Source of the DNA: Deltaproteobacteria bacterium HGW-Deltaproteobacteria-8
Lineage (GTDB): Bacteria > Desulfobacterota > Desulfovibrionia > Desulfovibrionales > Desulfovibrionaceae
NCBI GenBank assembly: GCA_002840405.1
Contig: PHAR01000004.1
Location: 346,239-410,238, forward strand
Reading direction: 5' to 3'
Length of the DNA stretch: 64,000 nucleotides
Position numbers and translations under genes: made by a program
Shown here: one piece after another, positions 53,374 through 62,565 of the stretch
Layout of the letters: each line of letters opens with the position of its first letter
How positions within the stretch are numbered: the stretch's first letter is position 1
Notes under the pieces: model-generated
The model's input: the letters and a program-made list of their open reading frames with translations, nothing else
Databases searched by the model: none
What the model was told of the DNA's origin: nothing

Positions 53374-53471
53374 GAACAGCTCCCACTTTGTCAGGACTGC
53401 CCACAGGATACGTGGCCCGCGCCAGGGTTGTCAAACCTGGGGGGAAATCAGGGGAAAGAAAGAGGCTGGAC

Positions 53472-53660
53472 CTAGCGGAAGACGTCGTACAGCTCGGGGC
53501 TGACCTCGACCACGAACATGCCCGCCTCAACGCGCATGCGCACGTTGAGCTCCGGGACCAGCGCCATGTCCTCGGCCACGTTGGCCCACTTGCGCAGCAG
53601 GGCCTTGGGATCGGTCTCGTCCACGGGAAGGCTCTCGGCTTGGATCCACTCATCGCTCAT
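53472..53660 (-). CDS. Small acidic protein of unknown function
   Basis: 62 residues (DEWIQAESLPVDETDPKALL, then VRMRVEAGMFVVEVSPELYD). SD GGGAGG five to six bases before ATG 53660 is strong. It begins 16 bases after the alr stop on the same strand, so it is probably co-transcribed with alr. No family recognised. Net negative, soluble, with no Cys. Confidence 0.65.
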   Translation of the reverse strand: MSDEWIQAESLPVDETDPKALLRKWANVAEDMALVPELNVRMRVEAGMFVVEVSPELYDVFR

Positions 53661-53676
53661 CAGTAGCCTCCCTGAA

Positions 53677-54813
53677 CTAGATGTACACCCGCCGGTTCAT
53701 GCCCAGCAGGCAGAATACTTCATAGGAAATGGTGTCCCACCACGAGGCCAATTCCTCGGGGCTGATGGCCAGCGGGCCGTCTCCACCCAGGAGCGTGGCC
53801 CACTCGCCGGGCCGGGCGTCAGGGATGTCCGTGACGTCGCAGGCGGTGAGCTGCATGCAGACCCGGCCCACCACCGGCGCGCGGCGGCCCGCGATGAGCA
53901 TCTGCGCGCTCTTGCCGGTCAGACAGCGGCTGTACGCGTCGGCATAGCCCACGGCGACGATGGCCACGCGCATGTCGCGGTCGGCGGTGAAGGTGCAACC
54001 GTAGCTGATGCAGCCGCCCTTTGGCAAGGAATGCACCGAGACGATGCGCGTGCGCACGGTCATGGCCGGGGCCAGGCCGCGCCCGAGATGATCCCAGGCG
54101 GTGCCCGCGAAGGGGTTGGCCCCGTAGAGGGCGATGCCCGCGCGCTGGCTCTGGTGGTGCACCGAAGGGTGTCCCAGGATGCCTGCGGAGTTGGCCAGAT
54201 TGGCCTCCACCGCGTAGCCCGCTTCGGTCAGGGCGGACAGGATGGAGGTGAAACACTCGGCCTGGCCCATGAGGTAGTCCACGGACTCGGGCTGGTCGGC
54301 GGTGGCCAGGTGCGAGCTGGCCATGACCGGGCGCACCAGCGGGGCCTCGCGCAGGCGGTCCAGCAGCCGGGGCAGGTCCTCCATGCAGAAGCCCAGGCGG
54401 GCCATGCCGGTGTCGAACTTGAGGCTCATCTCGAGCCCCTTGCCCACGCGCGCTGCCTGGCGGGCCAGGGCCTCCAGCTGCCGGAAGCTGCCGATGAAGG
54501 GGATCAGCGAGTACTCCCAAAGGGGCGGATAATCGTCGGGGTCGATGGGGCCGAGGAGCACGATGATGCGGCTGTTCAGGCCCTTGGCGGTGAGGTGCTG
54601 GCGCAGGGCCGCGCCCTCGGCCACGGTTCCCACGGCGAAGGTGTCGCAGCCTTCCTTGGCCAGGGCGCTGGCGACCTCGGTCAGTCCGTGGCCGTATGCA
54701 TCGGCCTTGATAACGCCGATGATGCGGCTGCCGCGGCCGCACAAAAGGCGGTAGTTGGCTCGGATCGCTGTCAGGCGGATTCGGACCTCAAGTTTGTTGA
54801 AAGCTATGGTCAT
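53677..54813 (-). CDS. alr: Alanine racemase
   Basis: 378 residues from ATG 54813 (AGGAGT 11 bases upstream); the track start at 54984 runs into the end of mutL. It makes D-alanine for peptidoglycan. The PLP lysine is in IIGVIKADAYGHG (Lys 36), the catalytic Tyr in GGCISYGCTFTADRD, and substrate Arg-region VEANLANSAGILGHPSVHHQSQRAGIALYG is the family signature. The C-terminal beta domain has VAIVAVGYADAYSR. All key residues are present. It lies between mutL (upstream) and the 62-residue gene. Confidence 0.95.
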   Translation of the reverse strand: MTIAFNKLEVRIRLTAIRANYRLLCGRGSRIIGVIKADAYGHGLTEVASALAKEGCDTFAVGTVAEGAALRQHLTAKGLNSRIIVLLGPIDPDDYPPLWEYSLIPFIGSFRQLEALARQAARVGKGLEMSLKFDTGMARLGFCMEDLPRLLDRLREAPLVRPVMASSHLATADQPESVDYLMGQAECFTSILSALTEAGYAVEANLANSAGILGHPSVHHQSQRAGIALYGANPFAGTAWDHLGRGLAPAMTVRTRIVSVHSLPKGGCISYGCTFTADRDMRVAIVAVGYADAYSRCLTGKSAQMLIAGRRAPVVGRVCMQLTACDVTDIPDARPGEWATLLGGDGPLAISPEELASWWDTISYEVFCLLGMNRRVYI

Positions 54814-54943
54814 GGGACAAAAGACTCCTGAACGCGTGGATCTCAGAGGGATGAGGAAGCGCCGAGCGATCTTTGGCAGAGTTTTGGCTCCCGCGCAAGA
54901 TGCGTAGACGCCCTCTCCACGGTACGGCACAAAAATACGTAAT

Positions 54944-56821
54944 TCATTTGCGCTTGAACAGGCGCTCCAGGTCACCGGCCCCAAAGGCCACGGCCACGGG
55001 CCTGCCGTGCGGGCAGAAGTCGCGCTCCGGGGTGTCCAGCCAGGTCTCCAGCAGGCTCATGGCCTCGTCCTGGGCCAGGGGCTGCCCGGCCTTGATGGCC
55101 GACTTGCAGGACAGCATGGTCCACAGCTCGGCGAGCCCGCCGGTGCGGTCGGCCAGGGCGTCGCGCAGGAACTCCGCAGCCTTGCCCGCAGGCAGGCTGG
55201 GCGGCACGCCGCGCACCAGGAGCTTGTCCGCGCCGGACATTTCGAGCAGGAAGCCGCAGGACCGCAGCTCGGCCCAGAGCTCACTTGCGCGCGCGGCCTC
55301 GGCCGGGTGCAGGCTGAGCTCCACGGGCAGGGCCAGAGGCTGGGAGTCCCCGCTGCTGCGCGCCCGGCGCATGTTCTCCAGGATCACCCGCTCGTGCGCC
55401 GCGTGCTGGTCCACCAGCACCAGCTTCTCGCCTCCCTGGCGCAACACCAGGTACGTATTCGCGATCTGACCCAAGTACTCAAGCCCACCCTGGGACAGGG
55501 GTCTGGGCTCGGAACCAGCTGAAACAGAAAAATATTCTGGCGAGTGCTGAGAGAATGGCCCGGACGCTTGCCCAGCCTCGCCCACAGCGGTCTGCCGCGG
55601 TCCCAGGGGCAGGGGCACCTCGCGGGCGGGCTGCGGGTTCTGGAAGGACTGCCAGCCGCGCTGCATACCCGGCTTGTCGCCAACGGGCCAGGAGCCACGC
55701 GCGGCCGGGGAGCCGCCCTGCGCAGGCGGGGGCCAGGCCGAGGCCGAGACCGGGCCGGAGGAACCGCCGGCAAAGCCGCCCGCAGAACCTGCAGAAGAGC
55801 TGTAGACCGCGCCCTGCTCGGACAGCACCTCGCCCCCGGCGGCCGGGGCCAGGGCCAGACGCACCAGGGCGAATACCTGGCCCTCGTCGCGGAAACGCAC
55901 CTCCAGCTTGGCCGGGTGCACGTTCACGTCCACCTCCTCGGGCGGCAGGTCGAGGAACAGGAGCACCTGCGGGTACTCGCCGGAGAGGATGCGGCCCTTG
56001 TAGGCGTCGCGCGCGGCGCGTTGGAGCAGGCGGTCCTGCACCGGGCGGCCGTTGACGTAGAAGAGCATGCGGTCGGCGCGGTTCTGGGCGTGGGAGGGCC
56101 GCCCGGCCAGGCCGTGGGCCTTGAATTCGCCGTGCTCGCGGCTGAACTCCATCAGCCCCTCCAGCACAGCCAGGGGCCAGAACTGGGCCAGCCGCGCGGC
56201 AAGGGTCTGCCCGGCGGGCAGGCGAAAGATCTCCCGGCCGCCAAGGGTGAGCGAGAAGGCCACGTCCGGGCGGGCCAGGGCCATGCGCGTGAGGGCCTCC
56301 TGGCAGCGCTTGGCCTCGGTGGCCTCGGTGCGCAAAAACTTGAGCCGGGCCGGAGTGCCGGCGAAGAGCCTGCGCATCTCCACGCGGGTGCCGGAGGCCA
56401 GGGCGGCCGGGCCCTCGGCCAGAACCTGGCCGCAGTCCACGTCGATGCGCGCGGCCTCGGCCTCTTGGCGCACGCGGGAGGTGAGCGTCAGGTGCGACAC
56501 CGAGGCGATGCTCGGCAGGGCCTCGCCCCGGAAGCCAAAGCTGGTGACGGAGAAGAGGTCAGCCACGCTGGAAAGCTTGCTCGTGGCATGGCGGGTGACG
56601 GCCAGGCCGAGCTCGCCGGGTGGGATGCCCGCGCCGTCGTCCTGCACCACCATCCGCGCCACGCCGCCGCCCTCAAGGGTCACGTCAATGCGCGCGGCGC
56701 CTGCGTCCAGGCTGTTCTCCACCAGCTCCTTCAGCACGCTGGAGGGGCGCTCCACCACCTCGCCGGCGGCGATCTGGTTGCACAAAATTTCAGGGAGAAG
56801 GGTGATGGCTCGGCGCGTCAT
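54944..56821 (-). CDS. mutL: DNA mismatch repair protein MutL (endonuclease type)
   Basis: 625 residues. N-terminal GHKL ATPase: LPEILCNQIAAGEVVERPSSVLKELVENSLDAGA, DDGAGI and SVTSFGFRGEALPSIASVSHL. The central linker (~330-430) is Gly/Ser/Pro-rich. The C-terminal domain carries the metal endonuclease motif LVDQHAAHERVILE (DQHA-x2-E-x4-E), SCKSAIKAG and FCPHGRPVA (CPHGRP). This form nicks DNA itself, as in bacteria lacking MutH. It starts 15 bases after the lptD stop on the same strand. Confidence 0.96.
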   Translation of the reverse strand: MTRRAITLLPEILCNQIAAGEVVERPSSVLKELVENSLDAGAARIDVTLEGGGVARMVVQDDGAGIPPGELGLAVTRHATSKLSSVADLFSVTSFGFRGEALPSIASVSHLTLTSRVRQEAEAARIDVDCGQVLAEGPAALASGTRVEMRRLFAGTPARLKFLRTEATEAKRCQEALTRMALARPDVAFSLTLGGREIFRLPAGQTLAARLAQFWPLAVLEGLMEFSREHGEFKAHGLAGRPSHAQNRADRMLFYVNGRPVQDRLLQRAARDAYKGRILSGEYPQVLLFLDLPPEEVDVNVHPAKLEVRFRDEGQVFALVRLALAPAAGGEVLSEQGAVYSSSAGSAGGFAGGSSGPVSASAWPPPAQGGSPAARGSWPVGDKPGMQRGWQSFQNPQPAREVPLPLGPRQTAVGEAGQASGPFSQHSPEYFSVSAGSEPRPLSQGGLEYLGQIANTYLVLRQGGEKLVLVDQHAAHERVILENMRRARSSGDSQPLALPVELSLHPAEAARASELWAELRSCGFLLEMSGADKLLVRGVPPSLPAGKAAEFLRDALADRTGGLAELWTMLSCKSAIKAGQPLAQDEAMSLLETWLDTPERDFCPHGRPVAVAFGAGDLERLFKRK

Positions 56822-56836
56822 GGCGCCAGCATGCCC

Positions 56837-59443
56837 CTAGGGCTTGCCGAAATCAAGCAGGTTGAAGCGCAGTTCCAGGCTCTGGTCGCTGGGCTTGCGG
56901 CTGAAGATGAGCTGCACGTTGTAGCACTGGTCGGTCCAGACAAGCCCGGCCGTCTTCTCCAGGTCCGCGTGCCCGGCAATGTCCAGACGGTAGTCCGAGA
57001 TGAACTTGACCTTGTCCGTGAGCTGCACATCAAGCCCCAGTCGCAGGGCCTGGACGTCCTTGGTGCGCTGCCGCTTGTACTCGTCCAGCGGGTACAGGTA
57101 GTCATATCCGAAGCGCACCTCACCCAGCTTCTCCTTGGTCAGGGTCAGCATGTTCTCGTGCTCGGTGGGGCGGCCCAGGTAGGGTGAGTAATAGGTCCTG
57201 GAAGTCAGGGTGACATACTTCTGCGGCGTCACCGAGGACTCCACCATGATGTCAGAGAGGGGCCTGCGGTTGTACTTGCCCAGCAGGTCGGTGCGCGCGG
57301 CCTCGTCGCGGTCAAAGGACTGCTCCACGCGCAGGCGGAAGAAGTCCAGGTAGTCCGTGGCGGACACCGGGATGGTGGAGTTCCCCTTTGGCGCGGCCAC
57401 TACGCTGGTGCGCTTGCGGTCCAGCACATTGGTCAGGGAGTAGGTGATGACGTTCTTGCGCTGGATGCGGTCCAGGGCGTCAAACGACGGCAGCCGGTTC
57501 TGGGACTGCGGCGCCGGAATGTAGGAGAAATCCAGTCTCGGGGCCACGCTGTGGCGCACCGCGCCCCACTCGCTCTTGCCCACGTTCTCTGTCTTGGCCT
57601 CCAGGGGGGCGCCCAGGGCGAAGACCCGGCTCATCTCCGTGAAGGCCGAGAACCCGAGCTCCGGGAAGGTCCGGTGCGGGGACTTGTTGCTGGTGGTGGT
57701 GGAAGGCTCGTTGGTGTACCCACCCACCCCGTAGGAGGTGGTGCGCAGCCCGGCGCTCGGGATCACCGTCACCGGCCCCAGGGTCAGGGGCAGGCTCAAG
57801 ATGGGATGCAGGTCCGTGCGGAAGCCGCGGGTGCCATACTGGCGCCAGAAGTAGTCGAAGCTGCCCGCAGCCTCCCACTCCAGCGGCGTGCCGGGGATGG
57901 AGTCCTTGAAGGCGTAGAGGTGGGCCTCGGGCAGGGTCTGGGTGGTGGGGTTGGCGCCAGCCGGATTGTTGCCGTTCAAGTAGGCCAGGTTCTGGGTCCA
58001 GGCCAGCTTGGCCACCATGCCGTACCGGTCCCAGCTGCGGGAGAGGTAGGCCGTGCTGGTGCGGGTGAGCGAGTCGGCCACGTCGATGTCGCGGCCAAAC
58101 TCCTTGAGGAAGGACGTGCGGCTGGCGGTGTATCCCGAGGAACTGCCGCCGAACTCGCGCAGGTAGTTCTGGTCGCTGACCATGTCCAGGTCCAGCTTGA
58201 CCTGCCAGGCCGGGTCCTTGATGAACCCGTTGAACTTGCTGCGCAGCCACCAGCGGTTGGAGTTCGGGCGCGTCAGGCCGTCGCTCTGGAGGTAGAGCTC
58301 CTCCTGGGACGTTTTCGCCGCGGTCTTGCGGTCATTCAGGAAATCGAAACGCCAGTCGCCCTTGGTATCCGGGTTCTCAACATGGCGATACTCCAGGCCC
58401 TGCATGAGGCCCCGGCGGCTCATGGCGTTCTCGAAGAAGGTCAGGTCGCGTTCGTCGTCGATGACCTGGTAATAGGGCTGGTTCACCCCGAAGCCGCGCT
58501 TGCTGCTGTAGGAGATCTCCGGCACGAGGAAACCGCTCTGCCGCCTGGCCCCGCCCGGCAGCGACAAAAACGGCAGGTAGGCCACGGGGGTGTCCTTCAC
58601 GTTGAAGCGCGTATGCCAAAGCTTGGTGCGGCCGTCGATGTTGATGTCACCCTCTTCCGCCGTCACGGCCCAGGCGGGCGTGTCGCCGTCGCAGCCGGTG
58701 ACCTTGGCGTTCTTGAAGCGGTAGCTCGAGGCGCCGTACTTGCGGATGGTATCGCTCTGCAAATAGATGTGGGACTTGCCCACAAAGACTTTGCCGTTCT
58801 TGAGCCAACCCAGCATGCTCGCAAGGTCGAACTCGGCCTCCTCGGCCTCAAGGATGTCACCCTCCCAGGTCACGCGCACGTTGCCCTTGAGCACCACCCA
58901 GCGGCTGGCCTGGTAGTAGCGCACGAAATCAGCCCGGAGCGTGTTCAGCCCCTTTACCAGCACCGCGTTGCCCGTGGCCTGCACGTACTCGCTGTCATGC
59001 TGGCCTTCGATGCGGTCGGCGGAGAGCTTCCACTGGTCCGGGCCAAGCTCCGTGGCCATGGGGAAGGACGGCGGAGGAGGCGGCAAAAGCGAGAGATCCG
59101 CCCCCGGAGGAGTGACGCCCATGCGCACGTCCTTGCCGCTGACGGCCATGCCCGGCCCCAACTGGCCCTGGATCTGGCTCTCGGCGAACACCGGCGGCTC
59201 TGTGCGGGAGGGTGTCGGAATCTCGACGCTTGTGGTGATGGTGGGCGGCGGCGGAACATGCGGCCCCGGCAACGCGTTGAGGAGGATCTGGCGGACGGAC
59301 GGGGTCAGCGCAGGCGGAGGCGTCACCGGCAGGCGCACTTCCGGCCCGTCAGCGGCGGTGCCGATGACCGCAAAGGTCGGCCCCGCCAGCAGGCAGTGGA
59401 GCAGGCCCAGGGCCAGGAAGAGCACGTACCGTTTGCGATTCAA
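56837..59443 (-). CDS. lptD: LPS-assembly protein LptD (OstA/Imp)
   Basis: 868 residues. Signal peptide (YVLFLALGLLHCLLAGPTFA). After a Pro-rich stretch (~30-135) comes the OstA jelly-roll (~140-240: KLSADRIEGQHDSEYVQATGNAVLV, then VLKGNVRVTWEGDILEAEEAEFDL) and a long C-terminal outer-membrane beta-barrel (GFLVPEISYSSKRGFGVNQPYYQVID, RRGLMQGLEYRH). It inserts lipopolysaccharide into the outer leaflet with LptE. CDGDTP carries one of few Cys residues, so the E. coli disulfide pattern is not obvious. hldD lies 22 bases upstream, so LPS core synthesis and transport genes are together. Confidence 0.93.
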   Translation of the reverse strand: MNRKRYVLFLALGLLHCLLAGPTFAVIGTAADGPEVRLPVTPPPALTPSVRQILLNALPGPHVPPPPTITTSVEIPTPSRTEPPVFAESQIQGQLGPGMAVSGKDVRMGVTPPGADLSLLPPPPPSFPMATELGPDQWKLSADRIEGQHDSEYVQATGNAVLVKGLNTLRADFVRYYQASRWVVLKGNVRVTWEGDILEAEEAEFDLASMLGWLKNGKVFVGKSHIYLQSDTIRKYGASSYRFKNAKVTGCDGDTPAWAVTAEEGDINIDGRTKLWHTRFNVKDTPVAYLPFLSLPGGARRQSGFLVPEISYSSKRGFGVNQPYYQVIDDERDLTFFENAMSRRGLMQGLEYRHVENPDTKGDWRFDFLNDRKTAAKTSQEELYLQSDGLTRPNSNRWWLRSKFNGFIKDPAWQVKLDLDMVSDQNYLREFGGSSSGYTASRTSFLKEFGRDIDVADSLTRTSTAYLSRSWDRYGMVAKLAWTQNLAYLNGNNPAGANPTTQTLPEAHLYAFKDSIPGTPLEWEAAGSFDYFWRQYGTRGFRTDLHPILSLPLTLGPVTVIPSAGLRTTSYGVGGYTNEPSTTTSNKSPHRTFPELGFSAFTEMSRVFALGAPLEAKTENVGKSEWGAVRHSVAPRLDFSYIPAPQSQNRLPSFDALDRIQRKNVITYSLTNVLDRKRTSVVAAPKGNSTIPVSATDYLDFFRLRVEQSFDRDEAARTDLLGKYNRRPLSDIMVESSVTPQKYVTLTSRTYYSPYLGRPTEHENMLTLTKEKLGEVRFGYDYLYPLDEYKRQRTKDVQALRLGLDVQLTDKVKFISDYRLDIAGHADLEKTAGLVWTDQCYNVQLIFSRKPSDQSLELRFNLLDFGKP

Positions 59444-59465
59444 CCCGTTGTCATCCTTTTCTTTT

Positions 59466-60452
59466 CTACACGTTCCTGGAATCCAGGTAGGGGTCGTCCT
59501 TGTCGAGGTAGCCGGTCACGTAGTCCCGGGCCGCGTCCTCCAAGCTGGTGAGAGGCGCCGTGTATCCCGCGGCGCACAGCTTGCTCATGTCGGCCTGGGT
59601 CCGGTACTGATACTTGTCTCGGATGGCCTCGGGCATCTCGATGTAGCTGATATCCGGGGTCTTCCCCATGGCCGAGAACACCGACAGCGCCAGGTCATTC
59701 CAGGTACGAGCAATTCCGGTGCCAACATTGAAAACCCCGTTCACCTGGGGATTCTCCAGGAGCCACCAGAGGATGTCCACACAGTCCTTGATGTAGACGA
59801 AATCGCGCATCTGCCCGCCGTCCGGGTACTGCGGCCGGTAGGACTTGAACAGGCGCATGCCCCCGGTCTGGCCGATCTGCTTGTGGGCCTTGCAGATGAC
59901 GCTCATCATGTCAGCCTTGTGGTACTCGTTGGGGCCGAAGACGTTGAAGAACTTGAGGCAGGCGATGCTGTTCAGCACCCCGGCGCGAGCGGCCCAGAGG
60001 TCGAAGAGGTGCTTGGAGTAGCCGTACATGTTGAGCGGCTTCAGGCGCTCCAGGCCCGCGTGGTCGTCGGAAAAGCCCTGCTCACCGTTGCCGTACGTTG
60101 CCGCGCTGGAGGCGTTGAGGAAGCGCACGGAGTTCTTGAGGGCGAACCGGCAGAGCACCTGGGTGTAGCGCAGGTTGTTCTCCATGAGGTAGTCGGCGTC
60201 GAGCTCGGTGGTGCTGGAGCAGGCCCCCATGTGGATGACGGCCTGGGTGCCGAAGGGGTCGTCGCCCTCGGCCATGAACTTGAGGAACTGGTCCTTATGC
60301 AGGTAGTCGGAAAACTTGAGGTTCACCAAGTTCTTCCACTTGTCCGTGGAGGCCAGGTCGTCCACCACCAGGATGTCGTCGATGCCCATCCGGTTGAGCT
60401 TCCAGATCATGGCGCTGCCAATGAAGCCCGCGCCTCCGGTGACTATGTACAT
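59466..60452 (-). CDS. hldD: ADP-L-glycero-D-manno-heptose-6-epimerase
   Basis: 328 residues. It epimerises ADP-D,D-heptose to the L,D form for the LPS inner core. N-terminal Rossmann motif YIVTGGAGFIGSAMIWKLNRMGIDDILVVDDL is characteristic, followed by FRALKNSVRFLNASSAATYGNG and the catalytic Tyr-Lys pair in MYGYSKHLFDLWAA. FNVFGPNEYHKADMMS and CVDILWWLLENPQVNGVFNVGTGIARTWNDLA are HldD-typical. The family is full length. It precedes lptD on the same strand. Confidence 0.95.
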   Translation of the reverse strand: MYIVTGGAGFIGSAMIWKLNRMGIDDILVVDDLASTDKWKNLVNLKFSDYLHKDQFLKFMAEGDDPFGTQAVIHMGACSSTTELDADYLMENNLRYTQVLCRFALKNSVRFLNASSAATYGNGEQGFSDDHAGLERLKPLNMYGYSKHLFDLWAARAGVLNSIACLKFFNVFGPNEYHKADMMSVICKAHKQIGQTGGMRLFKSYRPQYPDGGQMRDFVYIKDCVDILWWLLENPQVNGVFNVGTGIARTWNDLALSVFSAMGKTPDISYIEMPEAIRDKYQYRTQADMSKLCAAGYTAPLTSLEDAARDYVTGYLDKDDPYLDSRNV

Positions 60453-60602
60453 GCGGCGTCTCCCCTTCGCTGTTTATGGTCCACAGGCCTGCCAGGCCGG
60501 GCCGAACCGTACGTTTGAACCGTAAACTTTACCTGGAGCCGCCCTGGATGGCAACAGGCCCGACCGGGCCTGCCCTGGGGTAAATTTCTTTTGCGCTTTA
60601 TA

Positions 60603-60631
60603 TTGCAATGGCAGAGAATCTTTCCTATAGT
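60603..60631 (+). promoter_or_regulatory. Candidate promoter of the VWA-OmpA gene
   Basis: TTGCAA and TATAGT (five of six) are separated by 17 bases in an AT-rich patch, ~70 bases before the ATG at 60702, which has a strong SD (CAAGGAGA). Confidence 0.5.
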
Positions 60632-60701
60632 TGCACTGGTCGTAAATCCTCTCCCACGCGGCCATCTCTGTATAACACTGAAATACCAAGGAGACTTGTC
60701 A

Positions 60702-61754
60702 ATGAGCATACGCAAACGCCTTCTCGCCGTCGCCGTGCTGGCCGCCATGGCTGTCCTGATGCTTGCCGTCCAAGCCCCGGCCGAGACCATGAAGCCCAAG
60801 GTCGACAACTTCATCCTCTTCGTGGACCACTCCGGCTCCATGGCCATGACCAGCGAAGCCTTCAAGGGCGTCAAGATCAAGCTGGCCAAGGAACTCGCCA
60901 CCAAAATGAACGCCGAGATCCCTGAGCTGGGCTACACCAGCGGCGTGAACACCTTCGCCCCCTACGGCACGCAGCTGGCTCCCACCAAGTACAGCACCAC
61001 CGCAGTGGCTGGCGCCCTGGCCAAGATCGACACCAACTACGAGATCTACGGCCGCAACACCCCCATGGGCATGGGCCTGAGCGATCTTGACGCCGTGCTG
61101 GCCAAGATGAACGGCAAAACCGCGCTGATCATCTTCACCGACGGCGACTCCAACTACGGCAAGGACCCCGTGGCCGAGGCCAAGGCCCTGTACACCAAGT
61201 ACCAGGACCGCCTGTGCATCCATGTGGTCAGCTACGCCGACAACGCCCGCGGCAAGATGGTCGTGGACGAGATCCGCGCGCTGAGCCGCTGCACCGTGGT
61301 GGGCGATCCCAATGCCCTGGCCGACAAGGCCGCCATGAAGCAGTACGTGCATGACGTGTTCTACGACGTCGCCGCCGACGCCCCGGCCCGCTCCATGGCT
61401 CCTGCCCCGGCCGCCTGCGAGTCCATCACCCTGGGCAACATGAACTTCGGCTTCGACAAGTTCGCCATCACCCCGGACATGGAGCCCGCCCTGGAGCAGG
61501 CCCTGGCCGTGCTGAAGGACTCCTCCTGCAAGCAGTTCGTCGTTGAGGGCCACACCGACAGCGTCGGCACCGTGGCTTACAACCAGAAGCTCTCCGAGCG
61601 CCGCGCCAATTCCGTGGTCAAGTGGCTCACGGGCAAGGGTCTGGCCGCCGGGAAGCTGGTCGCCAAGGGCATGGGCAAGCTGGCGCCCAAGTTCGACAAC
61701 AAGACCGCTGAAGGCCGTCACCTGAACCGCCGCGTCGAGATCCGCAGCAACTAG
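60702..61754 (+). CDS. VWA-OmpA fusion outer-envelope protein
   Basis: 350 residues from ATG 60702; the track's extra 37 residues are leader. Signal peptide (LLAVAVLAAMAVLMLAVQAPA). A von Willebrand A domain follows with a complete MIDAS-type start, DNFILFVDHSGSMAMT (DxSxS as DHSGS) and IIFTDGDSNYG. The last ~110 residues are an OmpA/MotB peptidoglycan-binding domain: NFGFDKFAITPDMEPALEQAL, VVEGHTDSVGTVAYNQKLSERRANSVVKWL and GRHLNRRVEI. It should sit in the periplasm or outer membrane and tether a VWA domain to the wall. Well-formed SD and strong codon regularity suggest high expression. Confidence 0.88.
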   Translation: MSIRKRLLAVAVLAAMAVLMLAVQAPAETMKPKVDNFILFVDHSGSMAMTSEAFKGVKIKLAKELATKMNAEIPELGYTSGVNTFAPYGTQLAPTKYSTTAVAGALAKIDTNYEIYGRNTPMGMGLSDLDAVLAKMNGKTALIIFTDGDSNYGKDPVAEAKALYTKYQDRLCIHVVSYADNARGKMVVDEIRALSRCTVVGDPNALADKAAMKQYVHDVFYDVAADAPARSMAPAPAACESITLGNMNFGFDKFAITPDMEPALEQALAVLKDSSCKQFVVEGHTDSVGTVAYNQKLSERRANSVVKWLTGKGLAAGKLVAKGMGKLAPKFDNKTAEGRHLNRRVEIRSN

Positions 61755-61770
61755 CACCCCAAACGTCCTC

Positions 61771-61801
61771 GGGCTGCGGGACGCCAAGTTCCCGCAGCCC
61801 G
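61771..61801. terminator. Hairpin after the VWA-OmpA gene
   Basis: GGGCTGCGGGA and TCCCGCAGCCC form a perfect 11-bp stem with an 8-base loop, 16 bases after the stop. There is no T run, so it may act as a partial terminator or RNA-stabiliser before the next gene. Confidence 0.5.
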
Positions 61802-61825
61802 CAGGGCGGCTTTTCGGAGTCCCAG

Positions 61826-62374
61826 ATGCGCCGAACCGCTTTTTTCCCCGCCGCCCTTTTCCTGCTGGCCCTGGCCCTGTCCGGGACCCTTGCAGTCCCG
61901 GCCCTGGCCGTGGAGCCGCTTTCGCAGCCAGGCCAGCAGCAGGCGGCGAGCACCCTGCCGCTCATGGACGCGTCCACCACCCTGCCGCTCCAGGCCAACC
62001 AGGCCAGCGCCCCGGTGTACATGGACCAGGCCCTGGCCCGGGAGCACGAGCGCTTCACCCAGTTCGCCATCGAGCAGATGCACCGGATGAACGCCAACAT
62101 CATCGGCGGCAAGAACAGCATGCAGGTGCAGAAGCATGGCAATGGCCTGTACCGGGCCAGCTACAAGGCCATCGACGTGGAGGGCATCGTCTGCCAGGTG
62201 CGCCGATCCCAAAGCAACCCCAACTATTTCGTGGGCAGCGTGCTCTACAAGGAGCACATTCTGGAGAGCGTGGCCCAGGCCCCGGAGGCCTGCCGCAGGG
62301 GAAACTTCCAGCCCGTTTCCGAGAAAGCCAACCGCATCATCTACAGCTCCAAGCACGGCGGCGGCTGGCAGTAG
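61826..62374 (+). CDS. Secreted protein of unknown function
   Basis: 182 residues with a clear signal peptide (AALFLLALALSGTLAVPALA). The mature part has a Ser/Thr/Pro/Gln-rich first 40 residues, then YMDQALAREHERFTQFAIEQMHRMN and a compact C-terminal domain (GLYRASYKAIDVEGIVCQVRRS, then NPNYFVGSVLYKEHILES..APEACRRGNFQPVSE). Two Cys may form a disulfide. Not recognised; may be envelope-associated together with the preceding VWA-OmpA gene, since it follows 71 bases later on the same strand. Confidence 0.7.
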   Translation: MRRTAFFPAALFLLALALSGTLAVPALAVEPLSQPGQQQAASTLPLMDASTTLPLQANQASAPVYMDQALAREHERFTQFAIEQMHRMNANIIGGKNSMQVQKHGNGLYRASYKAIDVEGIVCQVRRSQSNPNYFVGSVLYKEHILESVAQAPEACRRGNFQPVSEKANRIIYSSKHGGGWQ

Positions 62375-62565
62375 CCCCGGCCTCGCCCGACGCCCACCCC
62401 TGCCCTTTTCCCGGCGCACCAGATCCGGGCGCCCAGCACCACGCCGAGACACAACGCCACAGCATCGCGGCCCGCGCGGCCTCAGAGCATTCGCCAGGGC
62501 ATGCCCCTGGCAATGCCGGTCCGGCAGGTCCAGTCGGCAGGTCTGGTCGGCAGGGATTTCCGGGA

